From assembly GCF_001279725.1 (NCBI RefSeq), contig NZ_LGDE01000101.1, forward strand, positions 37,115 through 101,114: a DNA stretch of 64,000 nt. Reading direction: 5' to 3'. This DNA is from Streptomyces sp. WM4235. GTDB taxonomy: Bacteria; Actinomycetota; Actinomycetes; Streptomycetales; Streptomycetaceae. Shown piece by piece: positions 50,309-59,119 of the stretch. The notes beneath the pieces were generated by a model. The model had not been told where the DNA came from. It made no database searches and saw only the letters and a program-made list of their open reading frames with translations. Each line of letters begins with the position of its first letter. The first letter of the stretch is position 1. Made by a program: the position numbers and the translations under genes.

Positions 50309-50641
50309 ATGACACCCGACGACACGCAGCACTTCGAGGAACTCGCCGCGAGGGCCCTGACCTCCTACGAGGATCGGCCCGACGCCGTGAGCGTGGCCCG
50401 TCTCGTCGACGATCTGATCACCGCGGGGCAGACCCTCCATGCCACGGTGACGGCGCTGCCCGCCGATCAGCGAACGGAGCGGGTGGGAGCGGCCCTGGTC
50501 GAGTGGACGTACTTCATCGACGTCGGCCCGCTGGGTGGCGACACCGACCACGCGAACTGGAACCACGCCCGGAACCTGGCCCGCATCGCACGCGTCCTCG
50601 CCGCGGCCCTCGCCATGCGGCGGTCGAGCGGGGTCCGGTGA
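50309..50641 (+). CDS. 110-aa helical protein, possible DUF6415 type
   Basis: A 110-aa acidic helical protein: HFEELAARALTSYEDRPD, VARLVDDLITAGQTLHATVT, ALPADQRTERVGAALVEWTY, then ARNLARIARVLAAALAMRRS. The LPADxR...AR.LAR pattern recalls the DUF6415 natural-product-biosynthesis family, as remembered, but this is not tested. GGGAG with 7-base spacing precedes ATG 50309. The stop overlaps the next start (GTGA). Confidence 0.65.
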   Translation: MTPDDTQHFEELAARALTSYEDRPDAVSVARLVDDLITAGQTLHATVTALPADQRTERVGAALVEWTYFIDVGPLGGDTDHANWNHARNLARIARVLAAALAMRRSSGVR

Positions 50642-50718
50642 CGGAGCGGCTGCGGCAGGTCGTGTCCGTCGCGATCGTCGCCGGTCTCCTCGCCGCGATC
50701 CTTCTCGGCATCCGCTGA
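50638..50718 (+). CDS. 26-aa single-span membrane peptide
   Basis: GTG 50638 overlaps the previous TGA (GTGA). The frame encodes a short basic head (MTERLRQVV) and one hydrophobic helix (SVAIVAGLLAAILLGIR) and ends at TGA 50716-50718. The coupling and the clean transmembrane pattern argue that it is translated. It could be a membrane anchor, a leader or a toxin-like peptide. A hairpin follows at once. Confidence 0.6.
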   Translation: MTERLRQVVSVAIVAGLLAAILLGIR

Positions 50719-50739
50719 GCCCCGCCCAACCGGGCGGGC
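50719..50739 (+). terminator. intercistronic hairpin after 26-aa ORF
   Basis: GCCCCGCCC / GGGCGGGC (8 bp with one bulged C) around loop AACC, starting at the base after the stop codon. May attenuate transcription into the 39-aa gene. Confidence 0.5.
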
Positions 50740-50775
50740 ATCCTCGCACCTTTCACCCCACGATGGGAGAAGAAC

Positions 50776-50895
50776 ATGGGCAAGCACAACGGTCCGCCGG
50801 CGGACAAGCCGTGGACACCCCCGCCCACTCCGGCGAGCCCGGACGGGGGCCGCCCTTCGCCCCAGCCCTCCTCTCCGCCCCCGGACAAGAAGTGA
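50776..50895 (+). CDS. 39-aa Pro-rich peptide, candidate modified-peptide precursor
   Basis: ATG 50776 follows GGGAGAAGAAC, one of the best ribosome sites in the window, and the frame ends at TGA 50893-50895. The peptide begins MGKHNGPPADKPW, has about 15 prolines, one Asp-Gly (SPDGGRP) and ends PDKK. Asp-Gly is the classical site of aspartimide and isoaspartate formation, the chemistry of the adjacent PIMT-like enzyme. The methyltransferase start overlaps this stop (GTGA). It may be a RiPP-like precursor or a small accessory protein. Confidence 0.65.
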   Translation: MGKHNGPPADKPWTPPPTPASPDGGRPSPQPSSPPPDKK

Positions 50896-52025
50896 ACCGC
50901 GCGACCTGCCGCGAGGCCCTGGCGACCGGCGGGTTGTTGCGTGAGCCCTGGCTGGCACAAGCCTTCGACAACGTGGACCGGGAGGCCTTCGTCCCCTCGG
51001 CCGTGTGGCTTCCCGTGCGGGACGCCGAGGGGCTCTGGCAGTTCGTCGACCGCGACGAGGATCCGCGGGCCTGGCATCGCGCGGTCTGGGACCCGTACCG
51101 GTCCGTGGTCACGCAGTTGGACGACGGCGCACGGCTGCCGGCGTCGGCCGCGGGCGATTTCACCTCTTCCGTGTCGGCCCTCGACATCGTCATGCGCAAG
51201 CTCGGCCACCTCGAACTCGACTCTGGATCAAGGGTGTTGGAGATCGGATACGGCTCCGGCTATCACACGGCCCTGCTGTGCGAGCGGGTCGGATCGGACC
51301 GGGTGGTCGCCATCGAGGTCGACGAGGTACTCGCCCGCACGGGTGCCTCCAACCTGAAGGCGGCCGGGTATCACCCGAAGCTGATCGTCGGAGACGGCCT
51401 GAAGGGTGCCCCGGGCGGGGAGCCGTTCGATCGGGTCGTCAACACGGCGGCCGTACGGCGGGTGCCGTACGCCTGGATCGAGCAGTCGAAGCCCGACGGG
51501 GTGATCCTGACGCCGTTCGGCACGGCCTACAGCAACGCGGGGCTTCTGCGGCTCCGCGTGGACGGTACGGGCACGAAGGCGCAGGGCGCGTTCGTCGGCG
51601 AGGCCGCGTACATGTGGATCCGCTCCGAGCGGCCCGCCGTCGTCCTCCGCGTCCCCGAGGAGTCGACGAGGCGGCGGTCCCCGATCGACCCCGCGCAGGC
51701 CTTGACGGGCGGGTACCTCCAGGACTTCGCCATGGGTCTCCTCGTCCCGGACGTCTCCTCCTCGCACCGCGGCGACGACGACGAGCGGCGGGTCCAGTTC
51801 GTCGACGAGGCCGGCACGTCGGCCACCATCGTCCGGTACGGCGACTGGTGGGAGGACGACGCGGTCACCTCGTGGGGGCCGCGCGATCTGTGGGCCGAGG
51901 TGACAGCGGCGTACACCTGGTACGAGGTCAGCGGCCGGCCGCACATCACTCGCTTCGGCGTGACCGTGGACGGCGACGGCCAACGTGCGTGGCTGGACGA
52001 ACCGCGGCGGTTGGTCCGCCGCTGA
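50892..52025 (+). CDS. PIMT-like methyltransferase of TgmC type
   Basis: A 377-aa protein. An N-terminal REPWLAQAFDNVDREAFVPS and SVVTQLDDG region leads into a protein-isoaspartate-methyltransferase-like SAM domain: VLEIGYGSGYHTALLCERVG (motif I), VVAIEVDEVLARTG, LIVGDGLKGAPGG and FDRVVNTAAVRRVPYAWIEQ. A C-terminal ~150-residue domain follows (AYMWIRSERPAVVLRVPEES). The VTQLD and LEIGYGSGYHTALL pattern resembles the methyltransferases of ATP-grasp peptide (graspetide) clusters, as recalled, rather than housekeeping PIMT, which is ~210 aa. No ATP-grasp ligase is in the window. GTG 50892 overlaps the 39-aa gene's stop. Confidence 0.8.
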   Translation: MNRATCREALATGGLLREPWLAQAFDNVDREAFVPSAVWLPVRDAEGLWQFVDRDEDPRAWHRAVWDPYRSVVTQLDDGARLPASAAGDFTSSVSALDIVMRKLGHLELDSGSRVLEIGYGSGYHTALLCERVGSDRVVAIEVDEVLARTGASNLKAAGYHPKLIVGDGLKGAPGGEPFDRVVNTAAVRRVPYAWIEQSKPDGVILTPFGTAYSNAGLLRLRVDGTGTKAQGAFVGEAAYMWIRSERPAVVLRVPEESTRRRSPIDPAQALTGGYLQDFAMGLLVPDVSSSHRGDDDERRVQFVDEAGTSATIVRYGDWWEDDAVTSWGPRDLWAEVTAAYTWYEVSGRPHITRFGVTVDGDGQRAWLDEPRRLVRR

Positions 52026-52050
52026 CCGCGGCCCCGGCCGGCGATCCCCG

Positions 52051-52094
52051 CCCTGTCCGGTGGGCGTGGGCGCGGGGTCGCCCACCGGTCAGGG
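52051..52094. terminator. 16-bp hairpin between convergent genes
   Basis: CCCTGTCCGGTGGGCG / CGCCCACCGGTCAGGG with one mismatch and a 12-base loop, between the methyltransferase and acyl-CoA synthetase genes. Confidence 0.75.
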
Positions 52095-52108
52095 CCGGGC
52101 CGTACGGG

Positions 52109-53941
52109 TCAGGGCGTGTCGTACGGGGCCTCGTACAGCCCCTCGATCAGCTCTCCGTACTTCTCGCGGATCACCCGGCGGCGCAGTTTCAGGGAGGGCG
52201 TGAGCTCCCCGGTCTCGGGGCCCCACTCCCCGGTCAGCAGCCGGTAGCGCTTGATCTGCTCGGTGCGGTTGAGCCGGGCGTTGGCCGCCGTCACCGCGCG
52301 GGCGATCTCCTCGACGACGGCGGGGTGCTCGGCGAGCGCGCCGAGCGTGGGGGCCTCGATGCCCCGGGCCGCCGCCCAGACGGGTGTCAGTTCGGGGTCC
52401 AGGACCAGCAGGGCGACCAGGTAGGAGCGGCCGTCGCCGTGGACCAGGGCCTGGCCGATCAGCGGGTGCTCCTTGACGGTGTTCTCCACCAGGGCGGGCG
52501 AGACGTTCTTGCCGTTCGAGGTGATGATCAGTTCCTTCTTGCGGTCGGTCAGCCAGAGGAACCCGTCCTCGTCGAGCCGGCCGATGTCCCCTGTCGGGAA
52601 CCAGCCCTCGGGGTCGGCGGCGCTCTCCACCGTCCCGTCGGGCCGCAGGTAGCCGTCGAAGACCGTGGCGCCGCGGGTGAGGATCTCGCCGTCCTCGGCG
52701 AGCCTGAGTTCCAGGCCGTCGATCGGACGGCCGACGGAGCCGAGCCGGAAGTGGTCCGGGCGGTTGACGGTGCACACGCCGGCGGTCTCGGTGAGTCCCC
52801 AGGCGTCCATGATGGTGATGCCCCAGCCGGCCCAGAAGCGGACGACGTCGATCGGCATCGGTGCGGTGGCGCTGGCCGTCCAGACGAGCCGGTCCATCCC
52901 GGCCATCCCCAGCAGCGGGTCCAGGACCCGTTCCTTGGCGGCGGCGTACGAGGCTTCGAGCGCCGCCGGTACCTCCTCGCCGCGCTCGCGGTGGCCGGCG
53001 CGCTCCCGGGCCAGGTCGTTGGCGGCCTCGATGGCGCGGCGCTGCTCCTCGGGGAGCTGTGCGAGGACGGCCCGTACGGAGGCGGCGAGCTTCTCCCACA
53101 CCCGGGGCACCCCGAAGAACTGCACGGGGCGCAGCTCGCGCACGGCCGCGGCGACGGCGGTGGGGTCGGCGCAGAGCCGCACGTGCGCGGCGCGCAGGAG
53201 GGGGAGGTAGATGCCGAGGACGCGTTCGGCGATGTGCGCGAAGGGGAGGTAACAGATGTGCTCGGCGTGTTCGGGCAGGTCCACGTTGCCGTCCAGGCGC
53301 ACGGCCTGAAGCACGATGTTGCGGTGGGTGAGCCGGACCCCCTTGGGGTCGCCGGTGGTGCCCGAGGTGTAGACGACGGTCAGCGGGTCCTCGGGGCGGG
53401 TCTCCCGCCAGGCCTTCTCGAAGGCGTCGGCGCGGTGCAGCCGGGCGCCGCCCGCGTACAGGGAGGCGTAGGTGTGGTGGGGGCCGGCGTCCGCGGCCTC
53501 GGCGACGACGAGCCGCTCCAGGGGGACGGTGTCGTCGGCGAGGAGGGGTTCCCAGCGGGCGAGTTCGCGGGCGCCCTCGACGACGGCGACCCGCGCCCGG
53601 CTGTGCCGGGCGATGTGGGCTGTCTGTTCGGGCGCGGAGGTGCCGTACACGGTGACGGGGACCGCGCCGAGGTGGACGAGCGCCAGGTCGGTGAGCCAGT
53701 GCTCGGGGCGGTTGCCCATCATGAGCAGGACGTGTTCGCCGCGCTCGACGCCGAGGGCGGCGTAGCCGGCGGCGAGGACGGCGACCTCGCGGCGGACCTC
53801 GCTCCAGTCGAGGGTCTTCCAGCCGGGTCCCTCGCGCCACGAGAGGGCCGGCAGGTCGCCGAGCTCGGCCGCGTTGCGGGCCAGCAGGGCGGGGAGGGTG
53901 AGTTCCTCGGGTCGTCCGGGCAGTCGCAGGTTCGTGGTCAT
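52109..53941 (-). CDS. long-chain acyl-CoA synthetase (AMP-forming)
   Basis: A 610-aa ANL-superfamily ligase: P-loop VVYTSGTTGDPKGVRLTHRN, AWGLTETAGVCTVNRP, TGDIGRLDEDGFLWLTDRKK and ITSNGKNVSPALVEN, plus the C-terminal Lys region (LTPSLKLRRRVI). The insertion between the halves (QFFGVPRVWEKLAASVRAVL) is typical of the long-chain FadD15-like group. It activates fatty acids with ATP and CoA. It is divergent from a MerR regulator with 143 bp between. Confidence 0.92.
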   Translation of the reverse strand: MTTNLRLPGRPEELTLPALLARNAAELGDLPALSWREGPGWKTLDWSEVRREVAVLAAGYAALGVERGEHVLLMMGNRPEHWLTDLALVHLGAVPVTVYGTSAPEQTAHIARHSRARVAVVEGARELARWEPLLADDTVPLERLVVAEAADAGPHHTYASLYAGGARLHRADAFEKAWRETRPEDPLTVVYTSGTTGDPKGVRLTHRNIVLQAVRLDGNVDLPEHAEHICYLPFAHIAERVLGIYLPLLRAAHVRLCADPTAVAAAVRELRPVQFFGVPRVWEKLAASVRAVLAQLPEEQRRAIEAANDLARERAGHRERGEEVPAALEASYAAAKERVLDPLLGMAGMDRLVWTASATAPMPIDVVRFWAGWGITIMDAWGLTETAGVCTVNRPDHFRLGSVGRPIDGLELRLAEDGEILTRGATVFDGYLRPDGTVESAADPEGWFPTGDIGRLDEDGFLWLTDRKKELIITSNGKNVSPALVENTVKEHPLIGQALVHGDGRSYLVALLVLDPELTPVWAAARGIEAPTLGALAEHPAVVEEIARAVTAANARLNRTEQIKRYRLLTGEWGPETGELTPSLKLRRRVIREKYGELIEGLYEAPYDTP

Positions 53942-54084
53942 GGGCAGCTCCTGGCCGTTTCACATCGTTGGTGCGACAGCAATACTGTTGAACCTCGGTA
54001 CCGAAAGGGCTGTGCCGAAAGCAGGCTGTGCATGAACGGGTCGTGCCGAACAGGCCGTGCCGATCAGAGAGCGAGGCGGCGACC
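53942..54084. promoter_or_regulatory. divergent promoter with palindromes
   Basis: Shared control region of the acyl-CoA synthetase (minus) and the MerR gene (plus). It contains the 10-bp palindrome TCGGTACCGA (53995-54004) next to TTGAAC (53988-53993), and a second dyad ACAGCAATACTGT just before. Fits a MerR autoregulated site, but clear -10 hexamers are lacking. Confidence 0.5.
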
Positions 54085-54810
54085 ATGACCACCCAGGCAC
54101 CGGAACCCACGCTCACCGTCGACGAGCTGGCCTCCCGGGCGGGTGTGACCGTCCGCACCGTACGTTTCTACAGCACGCGCGGACTTTTGCCCCCTCCCGT
54201 GATCGGCCCCCGTCGGGTGGGCCACTACGGGCCGGAGCACCTGTCCCGGTTGGCCCTGATCGAGGAGTTGCAGCACCAGGGCATGACCCTGTCGGCCATC
54301 GAGCGGTACCTGGACGCGCTGCCGGACGACCTCAGCGCCCACGACCTGGCGATCCACCGGGCGTTGGTGGCCACCTGGGCGCCCGACGCGCCGTTGGAGT
54401 CCTCGCGGGAGGAGCTGGAGAAGCGGGCCGGGAGGCCGCTGACGGACGGCGACCTGCGCCGGTTGACCGCCATGAACGTGCTGGCGCCGACCGCGGCGGG
54501 CTTCCGGGTGGACGTGGGGCTGTTGCGGCTCGGGGTGGCGCTGCTGGACGTGCCGATCGCGTACGAGACGATCCTGGCCGCCCGCACCGTGTTGCTGGAG
54601 CACGCGCGGACCGCGGCCCACGAGTTGACGGCGCTGTTCCGGGACGAGGTGTGGGGTCCGTTCACCGAGGGCGAGAGCGATCCGGAACGGGTGGAGTCCA
54701 TGAAGGCGCTGTCCGCGCACATGCAACCCATGGTCGTCCAGGCACTGGTGACGGCCTTCCAACGCTCACTGAAGCAAGAACTTCGGGCGGCGTTCGAACC
54801 GGAAGGGTAG
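54085..54810 (+). CDS. MerR-family regulator
   Basis: A 241-aa protein. The N-terminal MerR winged helix reads LTVDELASRAGVTVRTVRFY and STRGLLPPPVIGPRRVGHYG. A dimerisation helix with GMTLSAIERYLDALP follows, then a ~130-residue helical effector domain. No metal-binding Cys pair at the C-terminus, so it probably senses an organic ligand, perhaps an acyl-CoA given the divergent synthetase. ATG 54085 follows GAGGCGGCGACC. Confidence 0.85.
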   Translation: MTTQAPEPTLTVDELASRAGVTVRTVRFYSTRGLLPPPVIGPRRVGHYGPEHLSRLALIEELQHQGMTLSAIERYLDALPDDLSAHDLAIHRALVATWAPDAPLESSREELEKRAGRPLTDGDLRRLTAMNVLAPTAAGFRVDVGLLRLGVALLDVPIAYETILAARTVLLEHARTAAHELTALFRDEVWGPFTEGESDPERVESMKALSAHMQPMVVQALVTAFQRSLKQELRAAFEPEG

Positions 54811-54820
54811 GTTCGGACGC

Positions 54821-55522
54821 ATGGCGATCATCCACAAGACCACGATGAGCCCCGGCAAACTGGAGCTCCTGGCTGCCTGGCTGCCGGACCGACCGTGGTA
54901 CCTCCCCACCGGCGCCGCACCCGACCTGGCACGGGCCGGCGGTTTCCGACTCGACGATCCCGCGGGCGAGGTGGGCATCGAGTTCATGGTGGTCACCGAC
55001 GACTCGGGCGAGCGCCCGATCGCGTACCACGTGCCCCTCACCTACCGGGGAGCGCCGCTCGACGGCGCCGACGCGGCCCTGATCGGCACCTCCGAGCACG
55101 GCGTGCTCGGGACCCGCTGGGTGTACGACGGGGCCCATGACCCGGTGCTCGTCGGCGAGTTGCTGGCCCTGTTCCAGGGCCGGGCGGTACCGCAGCGGCA
55201 GAGCGAGTCCGACACTCCCGACCCGTCCGTCACCGCCCGGTTCGACGGCCCGGGCCTCCCGGCGCTGCTCCCGGCGGAACGCCCCGAGGTGTCCGACTCC
55301 GCGCGGGACACGGAGGTACGGGTGACGGGCCCGGGGCGGACCCGGCTCGCCGTCGCGCGGGTCCTGACGCCACTGGCGCCGGACGCCGGACCGGCCGAGG
55401 CCGCCGGAGGGGTCACCGCGGGGTGGACGGCGCCGGACGGCGCCGCGCACCGGGGCGTGTTCGCCTCCCTGTACTCCCCCGCACCCGAGGACGCATCCGA
55501 GGACGCGCACGGGGACGCCTGA
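54821..55522 (+). CDS. maltokinase N-cap-like protein
   Basis: A 233-aa protein starting MAIIHKTTMSPGKLELLAAW, then RPWYLPTGAAPDLARAGGFR, DDPAGEVGIEFMVVTDDSG and YHVPLTYRGAPLDGADAALI, GTSEHGVLGTRWVYDGAHDP. This is the cap domain found in front of maltokinases, here stand-alone, with a Glu/Asp/Ala-rich tail. Role unknown; free cap proteins are common in Streptomyces. It lies 10 bp after the MerR gene, same strand. Confidence 0.8.
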   Translation: MAIIHKTTMSPGKLELLAAWLPDRPWYLPTGAAPDLARAGGFRLDDPAGEVGIEFMVVTDDSGERPIAYHVPLTYRGAPLDGADAALIGTSEHGVLGTRWVYDGAHDPVLVGELLALFQGRAVPQRQSESDTPDPSVTARFDGPGLPALLPAERPEVSDSARDTEVRVTGPGRTRLAVARVLTPLAPDAGPAEAAGGVTAGWTAPDGAAHRGVFASLYSPAPEDASEDAHGDA

Positions 55523-55572
55523 CGCGAGCGGCGCCCGGAGCGGATGCCCGACGCGCCGCCGCGGACGTCCGC

Positions 55573-55611
55573 GCCGCGCGGCCCCGGGGTGTCGCCCCGG
55601 GGCCGCGCGGC
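55573..55611. terminator. perfect 17-bp bidirectional terminator
   Basis: GCCGCGCGGCCCCGGGG / CCCCGGGGCCGCGCGGC with a 5-base loop, between the convergent cap-protein and FadB-type genes, only 6 bp from the FadB stop. Confidence 0.85.
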
Positions 55612-55617
55612 GGCCGA

Positions 55618-57789
55618 TCAGTCGGCGTACGTCTCGCCGCGCTCGGCCTTCGCCACCAGCGACGCCGGCGGGGTGAAGCGCTCGCCGTACTTCTCCGCGA
55701 GTTCCCGCGCGCGGGCGACGAAGCCCGGCAGCCCGCCCTCGTAGCCGTTGACGTACTGGATCACGCCGCCGGTCCAGGCCGGGAAACCGATGCCCATGAT
55801 GGAGCCGATGTTGGCGTCGGCGATCGAGGTCAGCACCCCCTCGTCGAGGCAGCGGACGGTGTCCAGCGCCTCGGAGAAGAGCATCCGCTCCTTCATGTCC
55901 TCGAAGGGGATCTCGGCGCCGGGCTTGGTGAAGTGCTCGCGCAGGCCGGGCCAGATGCGGGTCCGCTTGCCCGCCTCGTCGTACTCGTAGAAGCCGCCGC
56001 CGCCGCTGCGCCCGGGGCGGTCGAACTCGTCGACCATCCGGTCGATGACCGTGTCCGCCGGGTGCTCGGCCCAGGCGCGGCCCTCGGCCTCGAAGGCCTT
56101 GCGGGTCTCGTTGCGGATCTTGCGGGGCAGGGTCAGGGTCAGCTCGTCCATGAGGGAGAGCACCTTGGCCGGGTAACCGGCCTGGGCGGCGGCCTGTTCG
56201 ACGGAGGCGGGCTCGATGCCCTCGCCGACCATCGCCACGCCCTCGTTGATGAACTGGCCGATGACGCGCGAGGTGAAGAAGCCGCGCGAGTCGTTGACCA
56301 CGATCGGGGTCTTGTTGATCTGGCGGACCAGGTCGAAGGCGCGGGCGATGGCCTCGTCGCCGGTCTGCGCGCCCTTGATGATCTCGACCAGCGGCATCTT
56401 GTCGACGGGCGAGAAGAAGTGCAGGCCGATGAAGTCGACGGGGCGCGAGACCCCTTCCGCCAGGCCCGTGATGGGCAGGGTGGAGGTGTTGGAGCAGAGC
56501 AGCGCGTCGGGCTCGACGACGTCCTGGATCTCCTGGAACACCTTGTGCTTGAGGGAGGTGTCCTCGAAGACGGCCTCGATCACGGCGTCACAGCCGGCGA
56601 GGTCGGCGGCGTCGCCGGTCGGGGTGATCCGGGCCAGCAGCTCGGCGCGCTGGTCCTCGGTGGTCCGGCCCCGGGAGACCGCCTTGTCCAGCAGCTTGCG
56701 CGAGTACTCCTTGCCCTTGGCGGCGGCCTCGACGGTGACGTCCTTGAGGACCACGTCGATGCCCGCGCGGGCGCAGGAGTAGGCGATGCCCGCGCCCATC
56801 ATCCCGGCCCCGAGGACGGCGACCTTGCGGACCGTGCGCGGCCCGACGCCCTGCGGGCGGCTGCGGCCCGCGTTGACGGCCTGGAGGTCGAAGAAGAACG
56901 CCTGGATCATGTTCTTGGCGGTCTGTCCGGTGACCAGCTCGGTGAAGTACCGGGCCTCGATGGTCAGCGCGGTGTCGAAGTCGACCTGGGAGCCCTCGAC
57001 GGCGCAGGCCAGGATGTTGCGCGGCGCCGGGTAGGGGGCGCCGCCCAGCTGCTTCTTGAGGTTCGCGGGGAACGCCGGGAGGTTGGCGGCGAAGCGCGGG
57101 TTGGACGGCGTGCCGCCCGGGATCTTGTAGCCGGGTACGTCCCAGGGCTGCTTCGACTCGGGGTTCGCGTCGATGAAGGCGCGCGCCTTGACGAGCATCT
57201 CCTCGGGGGTGGCGGCCAGTTCGTGGACGAGGCCGTTCTCCAGGGCGCGCCGCGGGTTGTACTGGGTGCCCTGGAGCAGCACCTTGAGGAGCGCGTCGGC
57301 GATGCCCATCAGCCGCACGGTGCGGGTGACGCCGCCGCCGGCGGGGAGCAGGCCGAGGGTGACCTCGGGCAGGCCGATCTTGGAGCCGGGGGCGTCGAGG
57401 GCGATGCGGTGGTGGGAGGCCAGACAGATCTCGTAACCGCCGCCCAGGGCGGCGCCGTTGATGGCGGCGACGACGGGCTTGCCGAGGGTTTCGATGCGGC
57501 GCAGCGAGCGCTTGATCTCGGTGCCGGTGTCGAAGGCCAGGCCGGCGTCCTCGGGGCGGAGCCGGATCATGTCCTTGAGGTCGCCGCCGGCGAAGAAGGT
57601 CTTCTTGGCGGAGGTGAAGACGATGCCGCGGATGGAGTCCTTCTCGGCCTCGGCGCGGTCGGCGATGGCCGCGATGGAGTCCTTGAAGGCCTGGTTCATC
57701 GTGTTGGCGGACTGGTCGGGGTCGTCGAGGACGAGGGTGACGACGCCGGTCTCGTCCTGTTCCCAGCGGATCGTGGTGGACTCGCTCAT
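55618..57789 (-). CDS. FadB-type enoyl-CoA hydratase / 3-hydroxyacyl-CoA dehydrogenase
   Basis: A 723-aa two-enzyme fusion. Residues ~1-200 are a crotonase with oxyanion segments FFAGGDLKDM and INGAALGGGYEICLASHHRI and catalytic Glu region GLPEVTLGLLPAGGGV. From ~322 a 3-hydroxyacyl-CoA dehydrogenase with VAVLGAGMMGAGIAYSCARA (NAD) and LHFFSPVDKMPLVEII (catalytic His) follows, then the C-terminal domains. It performs two consecutive beta-oxidation steps and pairs with the upstream thiolase. ATG 57789. Confidence 0.94.
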   Translation of the reverse strand: MSESTTIRWEQDETGVVTLVLDDPDQSANTMNQAFKDSIAAIADRAEAEKDSIRGIVFTSAKKTFFAGGDLKDMIRLRPEDAGLAFDTGTEIKRSLRRIETLGKPVVAAINGAALGGGYEICLASHHRIALDAPGSKIGLPEVTLGLLPAGGGVTRTVRLMGIADALLKVLLQGTQYNPRRALENGLVHELAATPEEMLVKARAFIDANPESKQPWDVPGYKIPGGTPSNPRFAANLPAFPANLKKQLGGAPYPAPRNILACAVEGSQVDFDTALTIEARYFTELVTGQTAKNMIQAFFFDLQAVNAGRSRPQGVGPRTVRKVAVLGAGMMGAGIAYSCARAGIDVVLKDVTVEAAAKGKEYSRKLLDKAVSRGRTTEDQRAELLARITPTGDAADLAGCDAVIEAVFEDTSLKHKVFQEIQDVVEPDALLCSNTSTLPITGLAEGVSRPVDFIGLHFFSPVDKMPLVEIIKGAQTGDEAIARAFDLVRQINKTPIVVNDSRGFFTSRVIGQFINEGVAMVGEGIEPASVEQAAAQAGYPAKVLSLMDELTLTLPRKIRNETRKAFEAEGRAWAEHPADTVIDRMVDEFDRPGRSGGGGFYEYDEAGKRTRIWPGLREHFTKPGAEIPFEDMKERMLFSEALDTVRCLDEGVLTSIADANIGSIMGIGFPAWTGGVIQYVNGYEGGLPGFVARARELAEKYGERFTPPASLVAKAERGETYAD

Positions 57790-57845
57790 GTTCGCTACTT
57801 CCGTGTCGGCCGTGTCAGGGGCGGGGTCTGGGATACAGGGACGGT

Positions 57846-59060
57846 TCAGAGACGTTCGACGATGGTGGCGACGCCCATGCCGCCGCCCACGCAGAGGGTC
57901 ACGAGGCCGTAGCGCTTGTCCTGGCGCTCCAGCTCGTCGACGATCGTGCCGAGGATCATCGCGCCGGTGGCGCCCAGCGGGTGGCCGAGCGCGATGGCGC
58001 CGCCGTTGACGTTGACCTTGTCGAGGGAGACGCCCATGTCCTTGACGAAGCGCAGCACGACGCCGGCGAAGGCCTCGTTGATCTCGATGAGGTCGATGTC
58101 GTCGATGCTCAGCCCGGCCTTGGCGAGGGCCTTGCGGGTGGCGGGGGCGGGGCCCGTGAGCATGATGGTGGGCTCGGATCCGGACACCGCCGCGGAGACG
58201 ATCCGGGCGCGGGGGGCGAGTCCGTTGCGCTCGCCGGCCTCGCGGGAGCCGATGGCGACGAGGGAGGCGCCGTCGACGATGCCGGAGGAGTTGCCGGCGT
58301 GGTGGACGTGGTCGATCTTCTCGATCCAGTGGTACTTCTGCAGGGCCACGGCGTCGAAGCCGCCGAGGTCGCCGATGTCCGCGAAGGACGGCTTCAGCTT
58401 GGCGAGGGTGTCGGCCGTGGTGCCGGGGCGGACGAACTCGTCGTGGTCCAGGACGACCAGGCCGTTGCGGTCGGTGACGGGCACGACCGACTTGGCGAAG
58501 CGGCCGTCCTTGATGGCGGCGGCGGCGCGCTCCTGGGACAGGGCCGCGTACTCGTCGACGTCGCGGCGGGAGAAGCCCTCGATGGTGGCGATCAGGTCGG
58601 CGCCGATGCCCTGCGGGACGAAGCCGGTGTCCCAGTTGGTCATCGGGTCGGCGAACCAGGCGCCGCCGTCGGAGGCCATCGGGACGCGGGACATGGATTC
58701 CACGCCGCCGGCGAGGACCAGGTCCTCCCAGCCGGAACGGACCTTGGCGGCGGCCATGTTGACGGCTTCGAGGCCGGAGGCGCAGAAGCGGTTCTCCTGG
58801 ACGCCCGCCACGGTGTCCGGCAGCCCGGCGGCGATGGCCGCGATGCGGGCGATGTCGGATCCCTGGTCGCCGACCGGGCCGACGACACCGAGGACGATGT
58901 CGTCGATGGTGCCCGGGTCCAGGCCGGGGTTGCGCTCGCGCAGGGCGTGGATGAGGCCGACGACCAGGTCGATCGGCTTGGTGCCGTGCAGGGAGCCGTT
59001 GGCCTTGCCGCGGCCGCGCGGCGTGCGGATCGCGTCGTATACGTACGCTTCGGTGCTCAC
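57846..59060 (-). CDS. acetyl-CoA C-acyltransferase (FadA-type thiolase)
   Basis: A 404-aa thiolase: active Cys in [18 protein letters not shown] (about residue 91), [20 protein letters not shown] (His) and the second Cys in [19 protein letters not shown]. It cleaves 3-ketoacyl-CoA with CoA in the last beta-oxidation step. GTG 59060. 56 bp upstream of the FadB gene, same strand: one operon. Confidence 0.94.
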   Translation of the reverse strand: MSTEAYVYDAIRTPRGRGKANGSLHGTKPIDLVVGLIHALRERNPGLDPGTIDDIVLGVVGPVGDQGSDIARIAAIAAGLPDTVAGVQENRFCASGLEAVNMAAAKVRSGWEDLVLAGGVESMSRVPMASDGGAWFADPMTNWDTGFVPQGIGADLIATIEGFSRRDVDEYAALSQERAAAAIKDGRFAKSVVPVTDRNGLVVLDHDEFVRPGTTADTLAKLKPSFADIGDLGGFDAVALQKYHWIEKIDHVHHAGNSSGIVDGASLVAIGSREAGERNGLAPRARIVSAAVSGSEPTIMLTGPAPATRKALAKAGLSIDDIDLIEINEAFAGVVLRFVKDMGVSLDKVNVNGGAIALGHPLGATGAMILGTIVDELERQDKRYGLVTLCVGGGMGVATIVERL

Positions 59061-59119
59061 TGGTCAAGCCTTTCGAGGATCTGGAGGGGTGGGTCGGGGA
59101 GGTCGGTCGGAAGGGAGCG

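Noticed and set aside
48976..52025. Calling the peptide block a graspetide or lanthipeptide cluster outright
   Set aside because: No ATP-grasp, LanB/C/M or LanKC gene and no classic leader/core motif (such as FxLD) was found; kept as an open hypothesis.
51005..54088. 1027-codon open frame on the plus strand
   Set aside because: Pro/Arg/Gly-rich product without domains; it runs across the methyltransferase and antisense to the acyl-CoA synthetase, as expected of a shadow frame at this GC content.
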